Shown piece by piece: positions 24,236 to 34,076 of a DNA stretch of 64,000 nt. This DNA comes from Cucumibacter marinus DSM 18995 (GTDB lineage Bacteria; Pseudomonadota; Alphaproteobacteria; Rhizobiales; Devosiaceae). The translations under genes and the position numbers were made by a program. Positions within the stretch are counted from its first letter, which is position 1. Each line of letters begins with the position of its first letter. The stretch is from NCBI RefSeq assembly GCF_000429865.1, contig NZ_AUCR01000001.1, positions 496,001 through 560,000 on the forward strand. The letters run 5' to 3'. The notes below the pieces were generated by a model. It was not told the DNA's origin. It worked only from the letters and a program-made list of their open reading frames with translations, and made no database searches.

Positions 24236-27200
24236 GATTGCGCGCAAGGCGGCCGTCATTTTCGGTCGGTTGCGCCGTGCCCTCACCGGGACGCTGCGCA
24301 ACCGCATCGTCGTGATGACAAGTGTGTCGGTGCTACTTGCGACGGGTTTGGTGGGAACCGTCGAATATCTCCGGGTCGAAGACTCAATGCGCCGCGCAGC
24401 CATCGAGCGGCTCGCCGGCGAGACCAGACTGGTGGCGCAAGAGTTCGAATCCTCGTTCGACCTGATGCGGTCGGACACCGAGATATTGTCCCGCACGCCA
24501 CCGATCGACGGTCTCATCCGCGCCACCCGAAATGATGGGGTGGATCCGCTCGACAACTCGACCAGCGAACTCTGGCGCGCCCGGCTGAACACCATTTTCG
24601 CCTCGGTCATGGCGATGCGGGATTCCTATACCCAGATTCGCCTGATCGGGATCGCCGATGGCGGCCGGGAGCTGGTTCGCGTGAACCGTCAGGGCGTAAG
24701 GTATCTGCCGGTCAACACGCACAACCTGCAGAAGCAGGGCAAAGAACCCTATTTCCAGGACGTCATCGGCAGCGGCAGTGCCGAAGTGCAGTTTTCCGCA
24801 GTCACGATGAACCGTGAGAGCGGCGAGATTTCACCCGACCTGACGCCCACGATCCGATCTATCAAGCCGGTATTCGACCAAAACGGTGCCATGTTCGCGA
24901 TGCTGGTGATCAACGCCGACTATCGCGTCCTTGTCCATGAGGCGTTCGAGCAGATCGCGCCGAAAAGCAAGACCATAGTGGTCAACGGCACCGGCGATCG
25001 CATCGAATACGACCCGGAAGCCGGGATCAGCGATTTGCTGCATCACGAACTGCATGCCGATGACCATGCGCCGGACGCAGCGGACCTCTTGATGCAGACC
25101 GCGAATGAGGATGTCTCCCTCACGAAGAGCGATGTCTCCTATTTTGTCCGGCTGACGACGGATCAGAAGAATCCCGAGGCGGACCTGGGCGTCATCACCA
25201 GCGTACCGCTCGGCGAATTGCTGGAAGAGGTCCACAGAACCCGGGAAGTCGCGATCTATACCGGCCTTGCGCTGGTCGTCCTCTGCACCATCTTGTCTTT
25301 CTTCATTGCGCGCCGCTTCACCGATCCTCTGCATTCGATGGCCGAGCGTATCCGCATGGGCGGGGCCAACCGCGAGATCGAGGACCTGCCCACCGAGCGT
25401 GAGGACGAGATCGGTGAACTTGCCCGCGCGTTCCGCCGCCGCACGCGTGAACTCAAGGACGCCGAGATGCGCTCGAGCGCCGTGATCGACAACGTCGTCG
25501 ACGGGGTGATCACCATTGATGAGAACGGCATTATCGAAAGCTACAATCCGGGCTGCGAGGCCATATTCGGATACAGCGCCGAAGAGGCTGTCGGACGCAG
25601 CATCTCGATCCTGATGCCGAAAAATCTGCGTGAACAGCACGCCCGTTACCTCGAGCAGGCACATGTCACTGCACATCAGATAATCGGGAAGACGCGCGAA
25701 TTGCAGGGCCTGCGCAAGAATGGTGAGCGTTTCCCCATGGAGCTCGCCGTCAGCGAGCTCAAGCTCGACAATCGGCGCCTGTTCAGTGGCATCATTCGCG
25801 ACGTGTCTGCGCAGCGCAAGATCACCGAGGCACTCGAAGAGGCCGAAAGCCGCTGGAACAACGCCCTTACCGGCGCCCAGATCGGGGTTTTCGACATCAA
25901 TCTGGTGACCGGCGTGACGATCGTTTCGCCAACCTGGATGGAAATGCTGGGGTTCGATGTCGAAGCCGAGATGGATCACCAGGCGGAATGGAAGTCCCGG
26001 GTCCACCCCGAGGATTTGCCCTTGATCGAGGAGCGCGATCACGCGGTCTTCGAAGGCCGGGCCGAGAAGTCGATATCGGAGTACCGCTTCTTCCGCACCG
26101 ACGGCGAACTGATCTGGATGCGTTCCGAAGCAACCGTTGTCGATCGCGCAGCAGACGGCACGCCGCTGCGCTATGTCGGCACGCAGGTCGACATCACCGA
26201 GATCAAGCGCGCCGAAGAGGCCCGCGAACTCAGCGAAGCACGACTGCGCTCGGCCATGGACAATGCACCAATCGGCACGGCGCTGGTGGGCCTCGACGGA
26301 CGTTTCATGCGGGTCAATGAGGCTTTCAGCCGGTTCGTGGGCTATTCCAGAGAAGAGCTGCGGCACACAGACTTCCAGACGATCACGGAAGCTGAAGACC
26401 TCAGCGAGGACCTCGCCAATGTCGAGCGCTTGCTTTCGGGCGAGATCGACACCTTCCAGATGGAAAAGCGCTACATCACCAAGCACGGCCATACGGTGTG
26501 GGGACTGTTGAGTGTTTCCGTGGCGCGGGACGCCGATGGCGAACCGGCCTATTTCATCTCGCAGGTCCTCGACATTTCCGAGCAGCGTGAAATCAACCGC
26601 ATGAAAAGCGAGTTCGTTTCCAATGTCAGCCATGAGCTGCGCACGCCCCTCACCTCGATCCGTGGGTCGCTGGGACTGATTGCCGGTGCAATGAACAAGG
26701 ACGTGCCCGAACAGGTGATGAAGCTCGTCAACATCGCCCATAAGAACAGCGAACGGCTGATCCTTCTGGTCAACGACATTCTCGATGTCGAGAAGCTCAG
26801 GGCGGGCAAGCTCAAATTCGATCTCGAGGAAACCGACGTCACCGCCCAGGCTCACCAGGCCGTCGAGGCGCTTCAGGGTTATGCCGATCAGTTCGAAGTG
26901 ACGCTCAACCTCAAGGCGCCCGAGGCACCTGATGTGGCCATGCTCGACAAGGATCGCCTTCAGCAGGTGCTGGCCAATCTGATTTCCAATGCGGCGAAAT
27001 TCTCGCCCCGCGGCGGCACGGTGGACATCACCGTGCGGTACATGGATGGGAGTGTACGCGTCCTGGTGGCGGATCAGGGGCCAGGCGTTCCGGCCGGTTT
27101 CAGAGCCAGCATTTTCTCCCCTTTCTCCCAGGCTGACGGGTCAGCGACGCGGGAAAAGGGCGGTACCGGTCTCGGCCTGCACATCACCAAGCAGATGGTG

Positions 27201-27701
27201 GAGCGCATGGGCGGACGCATCGATTTCAACAGTGCCGAAGGGTTTGGCTCGACTTTCTGGGTGGACTTCCCCATGGCCCATGCCGCCGGAAGCAAGCTCG
27301 TCGACGAGATGCCGGACCTCCCGCTGGTGCTGCATGTCGAGGATGACACCGATTTCAGCACCTATCTGGCGACCGCGCTGAGCGACAGAATGGTCGTCAT
27401 CAACGCGCCGACGCTGGAGGAAGGGCTGAAGGAAGCGCGGGACCCGGACTATGATCTGATCATCGTCGATCTCAACCTGCCTGACGGGTCCGGCAAGAAG
27501 ATCATCGACGCCCTGCCCGAAGATAATGAGAAGCCCGTGGTTATCCTGACCGCGGAAGAGACCCTGTTCGTTCATCCCCGGGCCAAATTGCATATCGTCA
27601 AATCGCGGATGCCGGAAAGCAAGGTGATCGAGGCGATCGCCAGCCTGTTAAAGTCCGAGGTGTCCGAAATCCCATCGAAACGTCAGAAAATCGCGAGCTG
27701 A
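24225..27701 (+). CDS. Hybrid sensor histidine kinase with three PAS domains and a C-terminal receiver
   Basis: A 1158-residue membrane kinase. TM1 is ~27-46, then a ~290-residue periplasmic Cache-like sensor, TM2 ~341-364, HAMP to ~418, three PAS domains (~425-790), HisKA with phosphoacceptor His803 in SNVSHELRTPLT, HATPase with NLISNAAKFSPRGG, ADQGPGVP and GGTGLGLHI, and a receiver with EDD, Asp1082 in IIVDLNLP and a KSRMP lysine motif. The ligand is unknown. The ATG at 24225 lies inside the end of the diguanylate cyclase gene, so the genes are co-translated; weak ribosome site. It is the likely phosphate source for the local Hpt and receivers. Confidence 0.92.
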   Translation: MPARIARKAAVIFGRLRRALTGTLRNRIVVMTSVSVLLATGLVGTVEYLRVEDSMRRAAIERLAGETRLVAQEFESSFDLMRSDTEILSRTPPIDGLIRATRNDGVDPLDNSTSELWRARLNTIFASVMAMRDSYTQIRLIGIADGGRELVRVNRQGVRYLPVNTHNLQKQGKEPYFQDVIGSGSAEVQFSAVTMNRESGEISPDLTPTIRSIKPVFDQNGAMFAMLVINADYRVLVHEAFEQIAPKSKTIVVNGTGDRIEYDPEAGISDLLHHELHADDHAPDAADLLMQTANEDVSLTKSDVSYFVRLTTDQKNPEADLGVITSVPLGELLEEVHRTREVAIYTGLALVVLCTILSFFIARRFTDPLHSMAERIRMGGANREIEDLPTEREDEIGELARAFRRRTRELKDAEMRSSAVIDNVVDGVITIDENGIIESYNPGCEAIFGYSAEEAVGRSISILMPKNLREQHARYLEQAHVTAHQIIGKTRELQGLRKNGERFPMELAVSELKLDNRRLFSGIIRDVSAQRKITEALEEAESRWNNALTGAQIGVFDINLVTGVTIVSPTWMEMLGFDVEAEMDHQAEWKSRVHPEDLPLIEERDHAVFEGRAEKSISEYRFFRTDGELIWMRSEATVVDRAADGTPLRYVGTQVDITEIKRAEEARELSEARLRSAMDNAPIGTALVGLDGRFMRVNEAFSRFVGYSREELRHTDFQTITEAEDLSEDLANVERLLSGEIDTFQMEKRYITKHGHTVWGLLSVSVARDADGEPAYFISQVLDISEQREINRMKSEFVSNVSHELRTPLTSIRGSLGLIAGAMNKDVPEQVMKLVNIAHKNSERLILLVNDILDVEKLRAGKLKFDLEETDVTAQAHQAVEALQGYADQFEVTLNLKAPEAPDVAMLDKDRLQQVLANLISNAAKFSPRGGTVDITVRYMDGSVRVLVADQGPGVPAGFRASIFSPFSQADGSATREKGGTGLGLHITKQMVERMGGRIDFNSAEGFGSTFWVDFPMAHAAGSKLVDEMPDLPLVLHVEDDTDFSTYLATALSDRMVVINAPTLEEGLKEARDPDYDLIIVDLNLPDGSGKKIIDALPEDNEKPVVILTAEETLFVHPRAKLHIVKSRMPESKVIEAIASLLKSEVSEIPSKRQKIAS

Positions 27702-27705
27702 GCAG

Positions 27706-28101
27706 ATGAGCACCATCCTGGCCTGTGACGACGATCCCCTGATCCTCGAATCCATCGAGCTGCTGCTCGGCGAGCGCGGTCATTCGGTGATGACCGCCGT
27801 GAACGGCGCCGAGGCGATGAAAGCGATTGTTCAGCGGCGGCCGGACGTCGTGTTGCTCGACATCGCCATGCCGGAGATGGATGGCCTGAAGGTGCTCGAA
27901 GCGATCAAGGGGCGTCCGGCCATGGCCGGCGTCCCCGTGATCATGCTGACCGCGCGTAGCCGCATCGAAGACGTGACGGCCGCCGTCCGGCGCGGTGCGG
28001 CGGATTACGTCGTCAAACCCTTCGATGCTGACGAGCTGTCGACACGCGTCCAGAACGCTCTCGCCATTGCAAGCAATTCCAGGCGGGTGCCCTGGTATTA
28101 G
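27706..28101 (+). CDS. Single-domain response regulator
   Basis: A 131-residue stand-alone receiver with CDDDP, the phosphoacceptor in VVLLDIAMPEMDG, MLTAR and YVVKPFD, followed by a short tail. No output domain, so it works by protein contact or as a phosphate sink. It starts four bases after the hybrid kinase and completes that operon. It converges on another lone receiver with a three-base gap. Confidence 0.92.
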   Translation: MSTILACDDDPLILESIELLLGERGHSVMTAVNGAEAMKAIVQRRPDVVLLDIAMPEMDGLKVLEAIKGRPAMAGVPVIMLTARSRIEDVTAAVRRGAADYVVKPFDADELSTRVQNALAIASNSRRVPWY

Positions 28102-28104
28102 GGC

Positions 28105-28488
28105 TCAACCGAGCCGATCCGCTCCGAGAATGGAGGTCACCTGATCGGCGATGGTCATCGGATCGAAGGGCTTGGAAATGACGCCGGCGACGTTCATCGC
28201 GCGATAGCCCTCGATTTCAGTCGGCTGGGTTCGGGCCGTGGCGAAGATCACCGGAATATCGGCGGTGCTTTGCTGTTCGGCCAGCGCTTTGCGGGTCATC
28301 GGGCCGTCCATGTCGGGCATCATGACGTCGAGCACAACGACATCGGGCTGCCATTCGGCGGCGATCGCCAGCGCCGCCCTGCCCCCGTCCACCGACTTCA
28401 CCTCGAAACCCGAATTGAGTTCGAGCGCCATCACCGCGATCTCGCGGATATCCGGCTCGTCGTCGACATAGAGGACTTTCACTGACAT
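28105..28488 (-). CDS. Single-domain response regulator (opposite strand)
   Basis: A 127-residue stand-alone receiver: VDDEPDIRE, VVLDVMMPDMDG phosphoacceptor, FATAR and ISKPFDP. All catalytic residues are present. It is transcribed toward the signalling operon and is clearly different in sequence from the receiver it faces. It could compete for the same kinase or serve another system. Confidence 0.92.
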   Translation of the reverse strand: MSVKVLYVDDEPDIREIAVMALELNSGFEVKSVDGGRAALAIAAEWQPDVVVLDVMMPDMDGPMTRKALAEQQSTADIPVIFATARTQPTEIEGYRAMNVAGVISKPFDPMTIADQVTSILGADRLG

Positions 28489-28587
28489 TTCACCAGCTTA
28501 TCAGGCTGGCGGGCCGGGGCAAGGCGAAGCGGCAAATGCCTGCTATAGGTGAAGCTCTTTGTGATTCCCGCCACAGGTCTTCCACCC

Positions 28588-29682
28588 ATGCAATGGTCAC
28601 CCCAGCAGGACGCCGCCCTCAAAGCCGTTTCCGAATGGCTGCGCGATCCGGATGGCGAACAGGTCTTCCGTCTGTTCGGCTGGGCCGGCACAGGCAAGTC
28701 GACATTGGCGCGGCATCTCGCGGAAGGGGTAAACAAGGTCTGCTATGCCGCGTTCACCGGCAAGGCAGCGCTCGTCATGCGCAGGCGCGGCTGCAAGGGC
28801 GCGAGCACCATCCACAGCCTCATCTACGTCGCAGTCGAAGACAAGGGCGGCGAACCGAGCTTCGTGATCAACCATGAAAGCCCGGCCAAGGACGCCGATC
28901 TGATCGTCATCGACGAAGTCTCGATGGTCGGCGAAGAACTCGCCCACGACCTGTTGTCCTTCGACACCAAGGTGCTTGTGCTCGGCGACCCGTTCCAGCT
29001 CCCTCCGGTCAAAGGCACCGGCGTCTTCACCGAGGCCGAGCCCGACATCATGCTCACCGAAATCCATCGCCAGGCGGCTGACAATCCGATCATCCGCATG
29101 TCGATCGATGTGCGCGAAGGGGACGGGCTCGACTATGGTCGCTACGGGGAAAGCCTGGTGATCCGGGCTGCCGATGTCGATCGCGATGCGGTTCTAGAGG
29201 CCGACCAGATCCTTGTCGGGCGCAATGCCACCCGGCTCACATACAATGACCGGGTGCGCGAGCTGCGTGGCTTGCCGGCGGGCATTCCCGTGGTCGGGGA
29301 CAAGCTAGTCTGCCTCAGGAACAATCGCCAGAAAAACCTGTTGAACGGGCAGCTCTGGATCGTCTCGGAAGTGAAGCGCAAGCCGCATGGCGCCATCTCC
29401 ATGCTGCTCGAACCCGAAGACGCAGGCGGGCGCAAGGCAAGTGCCAAGGTGAAGACCCATGAGAAGTTCTTCCTCGGCCGCGAGGAAGAAATGCTCTGGG
29501 CCGAGCGTAAACAGTATGACGAGTTCTATTTCGGTTATGCGCTGACCGTCCACAAGGCGCAGGGCAGCCAATGGGACAATGTCTATCTGTTCGATGAGAG
29601 CTTTGCGTTCCGCGAACACCGCCAGCGGCATCTGTACACCGCCCTCACCCGCGCCGTGGAACAGATTACTGTCGTGCGGTGA
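28588..29682 (+). CDS. RecD-like ATP-dependent helicase (AAA_30 / UvrD_C_2)
   Basis: A 364-residue superfamily 1B helicase. Walker A is GWAGTGKST near residue 30, Walker B IVIDEVSMVG, then LGDPFQLPPV (motif III), EIHRQ (motif IV), VGRNATRLTYN, and the C-terminal YALTVHKAQGSQWDNVYLFDE with LYTALTRA (motifs V-VI). It is shorter than RecD2 or TraI and belongs to the ATP-dependent RecD-like group common in Hyphomicrobiales; exact role unproven. The ATG at 28588 is preferred; a GTG at 28549 adds 13 residues. Converges on merR with a nine-base gap. Confidence 0.88.
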   Translation: MQWSPQQDAALKAVSEWLRDPDGEQVFRLFGWAGTGKSTLARHLAEGVNKVCYAAFTGKAALVMRRRGCKGASTIHSLIYVAVEDKGGEPSFVINHESPAKDADLIVIDEVSMVGEELAHDLLSFDTKVLVLGDPFQLPPVKGTGVFTEAEPDIMLTEIHRQAADNPIIRMSIDVREGDGLDYGRYGESLVIRAADVDRDAVLEADQILVGRNATRLTYNDRVRELRGLPAGIPVVGDKLVCLRNNRQKNLLNGQLWIVSEVKRKPHGAISMLLEPEDAGGRKASAKVKTHEKFFLGREEEMLWAERKQYDEFYFGYALTVHKAQGSQWDNVYLFDESFAFREHRQRHLYTALTRAVEQITVVR

Positions 29683-29691
29683 TCACCCGGT

Positions 29692-30138
29692 TCAGTCGCC
29701 TTCGCGCGCCTCTTCGAGCAGGCGCTTGCATTCGAGGAGCTCCTTGAGCGCCTCGTTGAGCCGGGCCCGGGAATAGGTGTCGATATCGGGACTGGCGAGT
29801 TCAGGCGGCGCAAGCTCCGCCACTTCGGGGCTGCCGGCGCCTGCCGGGGCCACCGGTTCGATAGCGCCTGTCTCACCGATCTGGATCACATGGCGAACGC
29901 CCTGATCCTTCAGGATTTTCTGGACACCCTTGATGGTAAAACCCTGCTCGTAGAGCAGGAAGCGGATGCCACGCAGGAGTTGAACGTCGTCCGGGCGGTA
30001 ATAACGCCGTCCGCCGCCACGCTTGAGCGGTTTGATCTGGGCGAAGCGGGTCTCCCAGAATCTCAAGACATGCTGTGGCAGGTCGAGTTCGTCGGCTGCC
30101 TCTGAAATGGTCCGAAAAGCGTCCGGCGACTTTTCCAC
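29692..30138 (-). CDS. MerR-family regulator downstream of ihfA
   Basis: A 148-residue protein. The N-terminal winged helix reads [25 protein letters not shown], then [25 protein letters not shown]; this is the MerR subgroup seen beside ihfA in Alphaproteobacteria. A Pro/Ala-rich linker leads to a C-terminal coiled coil for dimerisation. No cysteine metal site. Function unknown; position suggests co-transcription with ihfA. Confidence 0.88.
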   Translation of the reverse strand: MEKSPDAFRTISEAADELDLPQHVLRFWETRFAQIKPLKRGGGRRYYRPDDVQLLRGIRFLLYEQGFTIKGVQKILKDQGVRHVIQIGETGAIEPVAPAGAGSPEVAELAPPELASPDIDTYSRARLNEALKELLECKRLLEEAREGD

Positions 30139-30262
30139 GCGCTGCCCCGGTTGTTTCCCTTGTCAGCGTCGCGGCACGATGTGCCCGGCGCCCCCCAAAA
30201 CTGGATTGCGCGATCCCCCCAACAGGGCGGCACGCTATTGGGTGCGCCGCCCCGGATTCGCT

Positions 30263-30574
30263 CTATTTTCCAGAGTTCAACATATTTTTGTTGATCTGGC
30301 TTTTCAATACATTGCTCGGTTTGAACACCAGCACCCGCCGGGGCAGGATCGGGACTTCCTCACCTGTCTTTGGGTTGCGTCCGACGCGTTCATTCTTGGA
30401 GCGGACCTGGAAGGATCCAAAAGACGAGAGCTTGACGTTCTTGCCTTTGACGAGTTCGTCGCTGACGAGTTCGAGGACACGTTCCACCAGTTCAGCCGAT
30501 TCTGATCGCGATAGTCCGACCGCCTGATAGACGGCCTCGCTGAGATCGGCTCTGGTTACCGTTTTTCCCGACAT
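30263..30574 (-). CDS. ihfA: Integration host factor subunit alpha
   Basis: DNA-bending HU/IHF family protein of 103 residues. [45 protein letters not shown] and the arm region [14 protein letters not shown] are diagnostic, and the proline at the arm tip is present. In the plsX-fabH-ihfA order it is the alpha subunit. IHF works with ihfB in replication, recombination and sigma-54-type promoters. Confidence 0.95.
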   Translation of the reverse strand: MSGKTVTRADLSEAVYQAVGLSRSESAELVERVLELVSDELVKGKNVKLSSFGSFQVRSKNERVGRNPKTGEEVPILPRRVLVFKPSNVLKSQINKNMLNSGK

Positions 30575-30678
30575 TTGACCGCAACCTTTCTGCCCTTTGT
30601 AGCGGGCAAGTGCCTAGCCTAGTTGCGGAATTGCCGGCGGTCAACGGTGAGGCGGGAGCGGTGGACGAGCGCTAAGTG

Positions 30679-31653
30679 TTACCAGCGGATCAGTGAGGCG
30701 CCCCAGGTGAAGCCACCCCCCATGGCTTCGAGCATGACCAGGTCGCCGCGCTTGATGCGACCATCTCCGACAGCTTCGCTGAGCGCCAGGGGAACCGAAG
30801 CGGCAGAAGTATTGGCGTGCCGGTCGACGGTCACGACGACTTTTTCGGCCGGCAGGTTAAGCTTCTTGCCAACGCCGTCGATGATCCGCCTGTTGGCCTG
30901 GTGCGGCACGAACCAGTCGAGATCATCCACAGTAAATCCGGAATCGGCAAAGGCCCCCTCAACGACGTCGGAGATCATGCCGACGGCGTGGCGGAACACT
31001 TCGCGTCCCTGCATTCTCACATAACCGGCGGTGCCAGTGGTCGAGGGACCACCATCGACATAGAGCTTGTCCCAGTGTTCACCATCAGCGCGCAGGCGGT
31101 TGGCCAACACGCCCCTGCCCTCGGCCTCGGCCTCGGGAACCGCCTTGAGCACCATGGCGCCAGCCCCGTCACCGAACAGCACGCAGGTGGTGCGGTCCTG
31201 CCAGTCGAGAATCCGCGAGAAGGTCTCCGCGCCGATCACCAGCGCACAGGTGCCCAGATTGTTCTTGAGGTAGCTGTCGGCGGTGGCCACGCCATAAACG
31301 AACCCCGAGCACACTGCCTGGATATCGAGTGCGATCCCGTGATGGATGCCCATGCGGTTCTGCAGCAGCGTTGCCGCCGCCGGAAATGTCAGGTCGGGTG
31401 TCGTCGTGGCGATGATGATGAGGTCGATGTCCTGCGCCGTCATGCCGGCATTGGACAGCGCGGCCTCGGCTGCCTTGTGTGCGAGATCGACTGTCGTCTC
31501 GTCCTTGGCGGCGACACGGCGCTCACGGATGCCCGTGCGCTGTTGGATCCACTCGTCCGACGTGTCGACCGTCTTTGCGAGTTCGTCGTTGGTCACGATG
31601 CGCTCAGGCAGATAGCCGCCGACGCCACATACTACTGATCGAATACCCGTCAC
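30679..31653 (-). CDS. fabH: 3-oxoacyl-[ACP] synthase III
   Basis: Starts fatty-acid synthesis by condensing acetyl-CoA with malonyl-ACP. 324 residues with the catalytic triad: Cys in [12 protein letters not shown], His in VPHQANRRI and Asn in RHANTSAAS. The C-terminal [13 protein letters not shown] is typical. The start overlaps the plsX stop by four bases, so the phospholipid and fatty-acid genes are translationally coupled. Confidence 0.97.
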   Translation of the reverse strand: MTGIRSVVCGVGGYLPERIVTNDELAKTVDTSDEWIQQRTGIRERRVAAKDETTVDLAHKAAEAALSNAGMTAQDIDLIIIATTTPDLTFPAAATLLQNRMGIHHGIALDIQAVCSGFVYGVATADSYLKNNLGTCALVIGAETFSRILDWQDRTTCVLFGDGAGAMVLKAVPEAEAEGRGVLANRLRADGEHWDKLYVDGGPSTTGTAGYVRMQGREVFRHAVGMISDVVEGAFADSGFTVDDLDWFVPHQANRRIIDGVGKKLNLPAEKVVVTVDRHANTSAASVPLALSEAVGDGRIKRGDLVMLEAMGGGFTWGASLIRW

Positions 31654-32720
31654 GTCGATTCCGCCTCGAGTTCCTTGTCATCCGCTTCGTGCTCGGGCAA
31701 TGGGCCGAGCCGGCTCATACCTTCGCTGATTTTGTCTTTGAGCCGGTTGCGCACCATCTCATAGGCCAGCCCCAGCGCGCTCTTGAACCCGACCGCATCG
31801 GTCCCGCCATGGCTCTTGATGACGATACCATTGAGTCCGAGAAACACCCCGCCATTGACCGTGCGAGGATCCATCTTGCGGCGGAGCGCGCGCAGCGCCG
31901 AGCGGGCGATGAAGGCGCCGATCTTGGAGATCAGCGTTTCCTTGAGCGCCATGCGCAGATAGGTACCCACCTGGCGGGCGGTGCCTTCGGCGGTCTTGAG
32001 CGCAATGTTGCCGGTGAACCCTTCGGTCACCACCACATCAACCGTTCCCTTGCCGATATCATCACCTTCGACAAAGCCGTGATAAGTCATGCCGGCATTG
32101 GTGGCGGTCGAAAGAAACTGCGCTGCTTCCTTGACCGCGTCGAGCCCTTTCACTTCTTCGGTACCGACATTCAGCAGGCCCACGGTCGGGCTTTTCATAT
32201 CGAACAGGGCGCGGGCCATGGCGGCTCCGAGAATCGAGAAATCGACGAGCTGGCGTCCGTCGCCGCCCACCGTCGCGCCCACATCCAGGACCACAGTATC
32301 TGCTCTGAGCGTCGGCCAGATCGCGGCAATGGCCGGGCGGGCAATGCCCTCCATCGGGCGCAGGCAGAACGTCGCCATGGCCATCAGAGCGCCGGTATTA
32401 CCGCAGGAGATGGCGACGTCGGCCTCTTCGTCCTTCACCGACTGCAGGGCCGCCCACATCGAGGAATTGCCCCGGCCCTTACGCAACGCCTGGCTCGGCT
32501 TGGCATCCATGGCGATGACGTTGTCGCAATGGCGGATGGTCGAGACCTTCTTGAGGTCCGGAAACTCTTCGATCAGCGGCTCGAGTTCTTCCTGCCGGCC
32601 ATGAAAAATGAAATTGAGGCCCGGCCGCTCGGTCAGAAACATGCGCGCGCCATCAAGGACCACTCTGGGCCCGTTGTCGCCGCCCATAGCGTCAACCGAT
32701 ATGGTGATTGTCTGGCTCAT
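31650..32720 (-). CDS. plsX: Phosphate acyltransferase
   Basis: Makes acyl-phosphate from acyl-ACP for PlsY in phospholipid synthesis. 356 residues: [12 protein letters not shown] at the N-terminus, [16 protein letters not shown], the [10 protein letters not shown] loop, VLDVGATVG and [13 protein letters not shown] are conserved. It sits 77 bases downstream of the DUF177 gene and is coupled to fabH. Confidence 0.97.
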   Translation of the reverse strand: MSQTITISVDAMGGDNGPRVVLDGARMFLTERPGLNFIFHGRQEELEPLIEEFPDLKKVSTIRHCDNVIAMDAKPSQALRKGRGNSSMWAALQSVKDEEADVAISCGNTGALMAMATFCLRPMEGIARPAIAAIWPTLRADTVVLDVGATVGGDGRQLVDFSILGAAMARALFDMKSPTVGLLNVGTEEVKGLDAVKEAAQFLSTATNAGMTYHGFVEGDDIGKGTVDVVVTEGFTGNIALKTAEGTARQVGTYLRMALKETLISKIGAFIARSALRALRRKMDPRTVNGGVFLGLNGIVIKSHGGTDAVGFKSALGLAYEMVRNRLKDKISEGMSRLGPLPEHEADDKELEAEST

Positions 32721-32797
32721 AGTTGAGATTGCGCGGCCTGGAGAATTCCCCGCACCTTAACCGGCAGGGACATGGTTACAAGCATTTTTGCCTTCTC

Positions 32798-33349
32798 TCA
32801 GCTTTTGTCCTTGTCCGGCTTCAGCGCCGAAAGTGCTGCAAATGGTGAGCTTTTCGCGGGATCATCATCACCGTCCCTACCCGGTTCAAACTCGACACCC
32901 GGCGCCCGTGGATAGGGGTCGAGCGCCAGCGCCAGGGTCTCGACGACCAGTTCGGTCAGATCCGCGTAGTCGCCCTCGAAATAGTCCGGCTCATCCTCGC
33001 CTTCGGCATCGAAATAAAGATCGGCCGTCTTGTCTGCATGCGGATCCTTGCCCGGCATGAAGACCCTGTCGACATTCGCCTTGAGGGTCTGGGTGACGGG
33101 CACCAGCGTCACCACACACGCTTGTTGTACGGTCGCGCGCACCTTGCCGATCACCTGAATGCCGCCGCGCAGGGGACGGGCCAGCAGATCCGCGGCAAAA
33201 TCGTCGACCGCCAGAATATCAAGGCGTTCGGCCAGCATGGGGTTGAGCTCGTCATCGCCCTTGAGCGTAAGCTTGCGGCCATCGGCCGGCAAACCACCGA
33301 TCCGGACACGCGCATCCATCAGGCTCTGCAAAGTAGGTTGCTTAGGCAT
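32798..33349 (-). CDS. DUF177 / YceD family protein
   Basis: A 183-residue protein of the YceD (DUF177) family, linked in other bacteria to 23S rRNA maturation and ribosome assembly. CVVTLVPVTQTLKANVDRVF contains the conserved cysteine-bearing CxxxLxPV motif, and YADLTELVVETLALALDPYPRAPG is the C-terminal signature. The ATG at 33349 is preferred since AAGG is a few bases upstream; it overlaps the chaperone stop by eight bases. Confidence 0.85.
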   Translation of the reverse strand: MPKQPTLQSLMDARVRIGGLPADGRKLTLKGDDELNPMLAERLDILAVDDFAADLLARPLRGGIQVIGKVRATVQQACVVTLVPVTQTLKANVDRVFMPGKDPHADKTADLYFDAEGEDEPDYFEGDYADLTELVVETLALALDPYPRAPGVEFEPGRDGDDDPAKSSPFAALSALKPDKDKS

Positions 33350-33926
33350 CTCCACCTTCAGCGCCGCCATCCTCATCAGCAGAGGCATCGGCCACCGAAC
33401 CGTCGATGGCGGCGAACCTCACCTCGCCCGAAATGATGTTGCTGACCTGCTGGGTCCTGAGCGAACCAACCTGCCGGGCACAGTAGGAAGCGAGTTCGTC
33501 GACGCCTTTTGGCTCGTCATCAGTGTAAAGATTGCGGGCCAGCACCGGTTTGAGCGCTTCGACCTGGCCGGAGGCGATGGCCTCGGAGAGCGCACCCAGC
33601 ATGCCGTAGAACATCTCCGACATTTTCTTGATTCGTTTGGGCACTGTCAGGTCGCCAACCCCGAGTTCACGCAGCGAACGGTCCATATCGCGGAAAAACA
33701 TGTCGAAAAGTGCCTGCGAGAATGGCTTGGCCTCCTCGCCCCCATCGCGAAGCCGATGCAGCACCAGCGCCACGTGCAGGCTGAGTACGTCAAATCGGCC
33801 CTGCACCGTGTCCGGGATGCCCCAGTCGCGGAAAAACCGCTCCTGCCGGGATTGCGCCACAATAGCCTTGTAGACGGCGCTGACAGGCTGCTCGAGTGGA
33901 TCTTTGCGAAAAAGGGACAAAATCAT
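33342..33926 (-). CDS. Ubiquinol-cytochrome c chaperone family protein (CBP3-like)
   Basis: A 194-residue relative of mitochondrial Cbp3/UQCC1, which helps cytochrome b assembly in complex III. YKAIVAQSRQERFFRDWGIPDTVQGRFDVLSLHVALV and FDMFFRDMDRSLRELGVGDLTVPKRIKKM (each conserved in parts) are typical. The DUF177 gene overlaps its end. It is divergent from bamE across a 150-base region. Confidence 0.88.
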   Translation of the reverse strand: MILSLFRKDPLEQPVSAVYKAIVAQSRQERFFRDWGIPDTVQGRFDVLSLHVALVLHRLRDGGEEAKPFSQALFDMFFRDMDRSLRELGVGDLTVPKRIKKMSEMFYGMLGALSEAIASGQVEALKPVLARNLYTDDEPKGVDELASYCARQVGSLRTQQVSNIISGEVRFAAIDGSVADASADEDGGAEGGDA

Positions 33927-33984
33927 CGGGTTTCAATCGGTTGTTCCGGGGACGCCGAGAGTGTCGGCCGGGGCAGAAGGTTCC

Positions 33985-34013
33985 TTGCCACATCCGCCTT
34001 CGGGCGGCTAGTA
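33985..34013 (+). promoter_or_regulatory. Possible bamE promoter
   Basis: TTGCCA (33985-33990), a 17-base spacer and CTAGTA (34008-34013) resemble the alphaproteobacterial housekeeping consensus. The spacer holds a CCGCC-TTCG-GGCGG hairpin. Start codon of bamE is 63 bases downstream. Visual match only. Confidence 0.4.
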
Positions 34014-34076
34014 ATGCGCTCTTGTAGGCGCCGTAACGCAGCCTAATAGTGAAGTCGATCCGGGGAAGTCAAACCA

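Noticed and set aside
24831-26855. A 674-codon open frame antisense to the hybrid kinase
   Set aside because: It mirrors the kinase codons in GC-rich sequence; the kinase strand has full domain motifs and the antisense product matches nothing.
30225-30253. GC-rich hairpin downstream of ihfA as a terminator
   Set aside because: GGGCGGC/GCCGCCC can pair but the loop is long and there is no T run; ihfA and merR are probably co-transcribed.
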